NCBI GenBank assembly: GCA_910583795.1
Contig: CAJTZQ010000032.1
Location: forward strand, 1-42,917
Direction of reading: 5' to 3'
Origin: an uncultured Muribaculaceae bacterium
GTDB lineage: Bacteria > Bacteroidota > Bacteroidia > Bacteroidales > Muribaculaceae
DNA: 42,917 nt
Positions 42,509 to 42,917 of this stretch are shown here, in pieces. The translations under genes and the position numbers were made by a program. Under the pieces are notes generated by a model. That model saw only the letters and a list, made by a program, of their open reading frames with translations, was not told the origin of the DNA and made no database searches. How positions within the stretch are numbered: position 1 is the stretch's first letter; each line of letters opens with the position of its first letter.

Positions 42509-42835
42509 ATATCCAAGTCGTTTAGGATTCTTTGGCATAGGATTCCTTGATTTCGGATTCCTTGATTGTATGGCAACGTCATCACGGCAGCCTTGGCGGT
42601 GGTTCTCAATAGTAGTTCAAAATAACTTTGCCTGCGGTTGTAAATTATAGCAAAAATTCCGTGGCAATGATTCTCGATTGAGTATGTATTGGAACCTGAT
42701 GCGGGTTTGCCGTATGATAGTTTGCCCTGTCGTGATTCGGGGAGCCTGATATTTATGACCCCGACACGTCAGATCCAGTGTCAGGGATCTGCACGACAGT
42801 TTATCAGAATGTCAATGTACTCTTATCGTAGTTTA
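42509..42835. other. Stretch without recognisable gene; possible small RNA on the minus strand
   Basis: No convincing protein-coding frame on either strand; the frames present are short and lack family-like composition. On the minus strand, a degenerate -7 box (TTATTTTG, about 42630) lies roughly 165 bases before the terminator at 42461, so an RNA of about 150-165 bases could be made. Within it, AATCAAGGAATCC occurs as a near-exact direct repeat (about 42536-42565). On the plus strand TAACTTTG (42623-42630) is a good -7 box but leads to no gene inside the window. Confidence 0.35.
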
Positions 42836-42917
42836 AGAAACTGTTTAAAATTTATTTTGTCCTGTCATTGAGATCTTTGTCGGCATCTTTATGATATTTA
42901 TTCAGTCATTATGGAAC
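42836..42917 (-). repeat. Long palindromic element, copy E (type C), cut by the window end
   Basis: The last 82 bases read AAGAAACTGTTTAAAATTTA... and, taken as reverse complement, match the right half of copy C almost base for base (GACTGAATAAATATCATAAA, GATGCCGACAAAGA). The sequence stops inside the apical hairpin (GGAAC), so the other half must lie just beyond the window. Confidence 0.88.

Noticed and set aside
41978..42917. Protein genes in the right-end stretch (e.g. 42420-42650 and 42689-42871)
   Set aside because: The short frames lack promoters, signals or family-like composition, and much of the stretch is palindromic repeat.

Overview
The window is from a Bacteroidales chromosome, most like Muribaculaceae or a near relative. 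The reasons are Bacteroidetes-type promoter boxes (TAnnTTTG) before many genes, no clear Shine-Dalgarno sites, SPII lipoproteins with BtuG-like and META folds, a serpin, and FtsX/MacB-type efflux operons. No rRNA, tRNA, CRISPR array, prophage or intact insertion sequence was found.

Layout. (1) 1-6975: a serpin lipoprotein (+, its start lies outside the window) converges on a vitamin B12 uptake operon (-). That operon starts with a cobalamin riboswitch and runs btuB, btuG-like, btuF, btuC; no BtuD ATPase gene is linked. (2) 7018-9244: an aldo/keto reductase and asparagine synthetase AsnA. (3) 9245-15288: the branched-chain amino-acid operon ilvD-ilvB-ilvN-ilvC, with a leader that may encode a leucine-rich peptide. 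(4) 15463-17072: an NfeD-SPFH membrane pair. (5) 17117-25220: efflux operon 1 (-): TolC, HlyD-type adaptor, FtsX permease, ATPase, second FtsX permease. (6) 25400-28260: a patch of remnants and cargo: a small ORF, the 3' end of an outer-membrane barrel gene, a DUF4143 ATPase preceded by three 23-bp iterons, and a decayed small gene. (7) 28265-36521: efflux operon 2 (-): TolC, adaptor, permease, ATPase, then its own sigma54-type response regulator and histidine kinase. (8) 36600-41414: a second decay patch: an Abi N-terminal stub, a toxin-antitoxin pair, an ECF-sigma/outer-membrane-barrel chimera with an in-frame stop, an AraC regulator, and an acyltransferase with an in-frame stop. (9) 41455-42917: a META-domain lipoprotein, then about 0.9 kb without protein genes.

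The most unusual feature is a family of long imperfect palindromes in the intergenic DNA (162-204 bp, plus an 82-bp deletion derivative). Copies lie at 9279-9477, 11580-11783, 15289-15450, 42027-42108, 42211-42414 and 42836-42917 (cut by the window end). Each full copy is a long stem with an asymmetric right-hand extension and a small apical hairpin set in a conserved GGAGTT...AACrACyGA frame. The apical stem exists in two sequence versions that both pair. Three copies surround or interrupt the ilv operon in its sense orientation; the three at the right end are reversed. I do not recognise this family.

All coordinates and motifs were read by eye. Family names rest on motif and context recognition, not on database searches.
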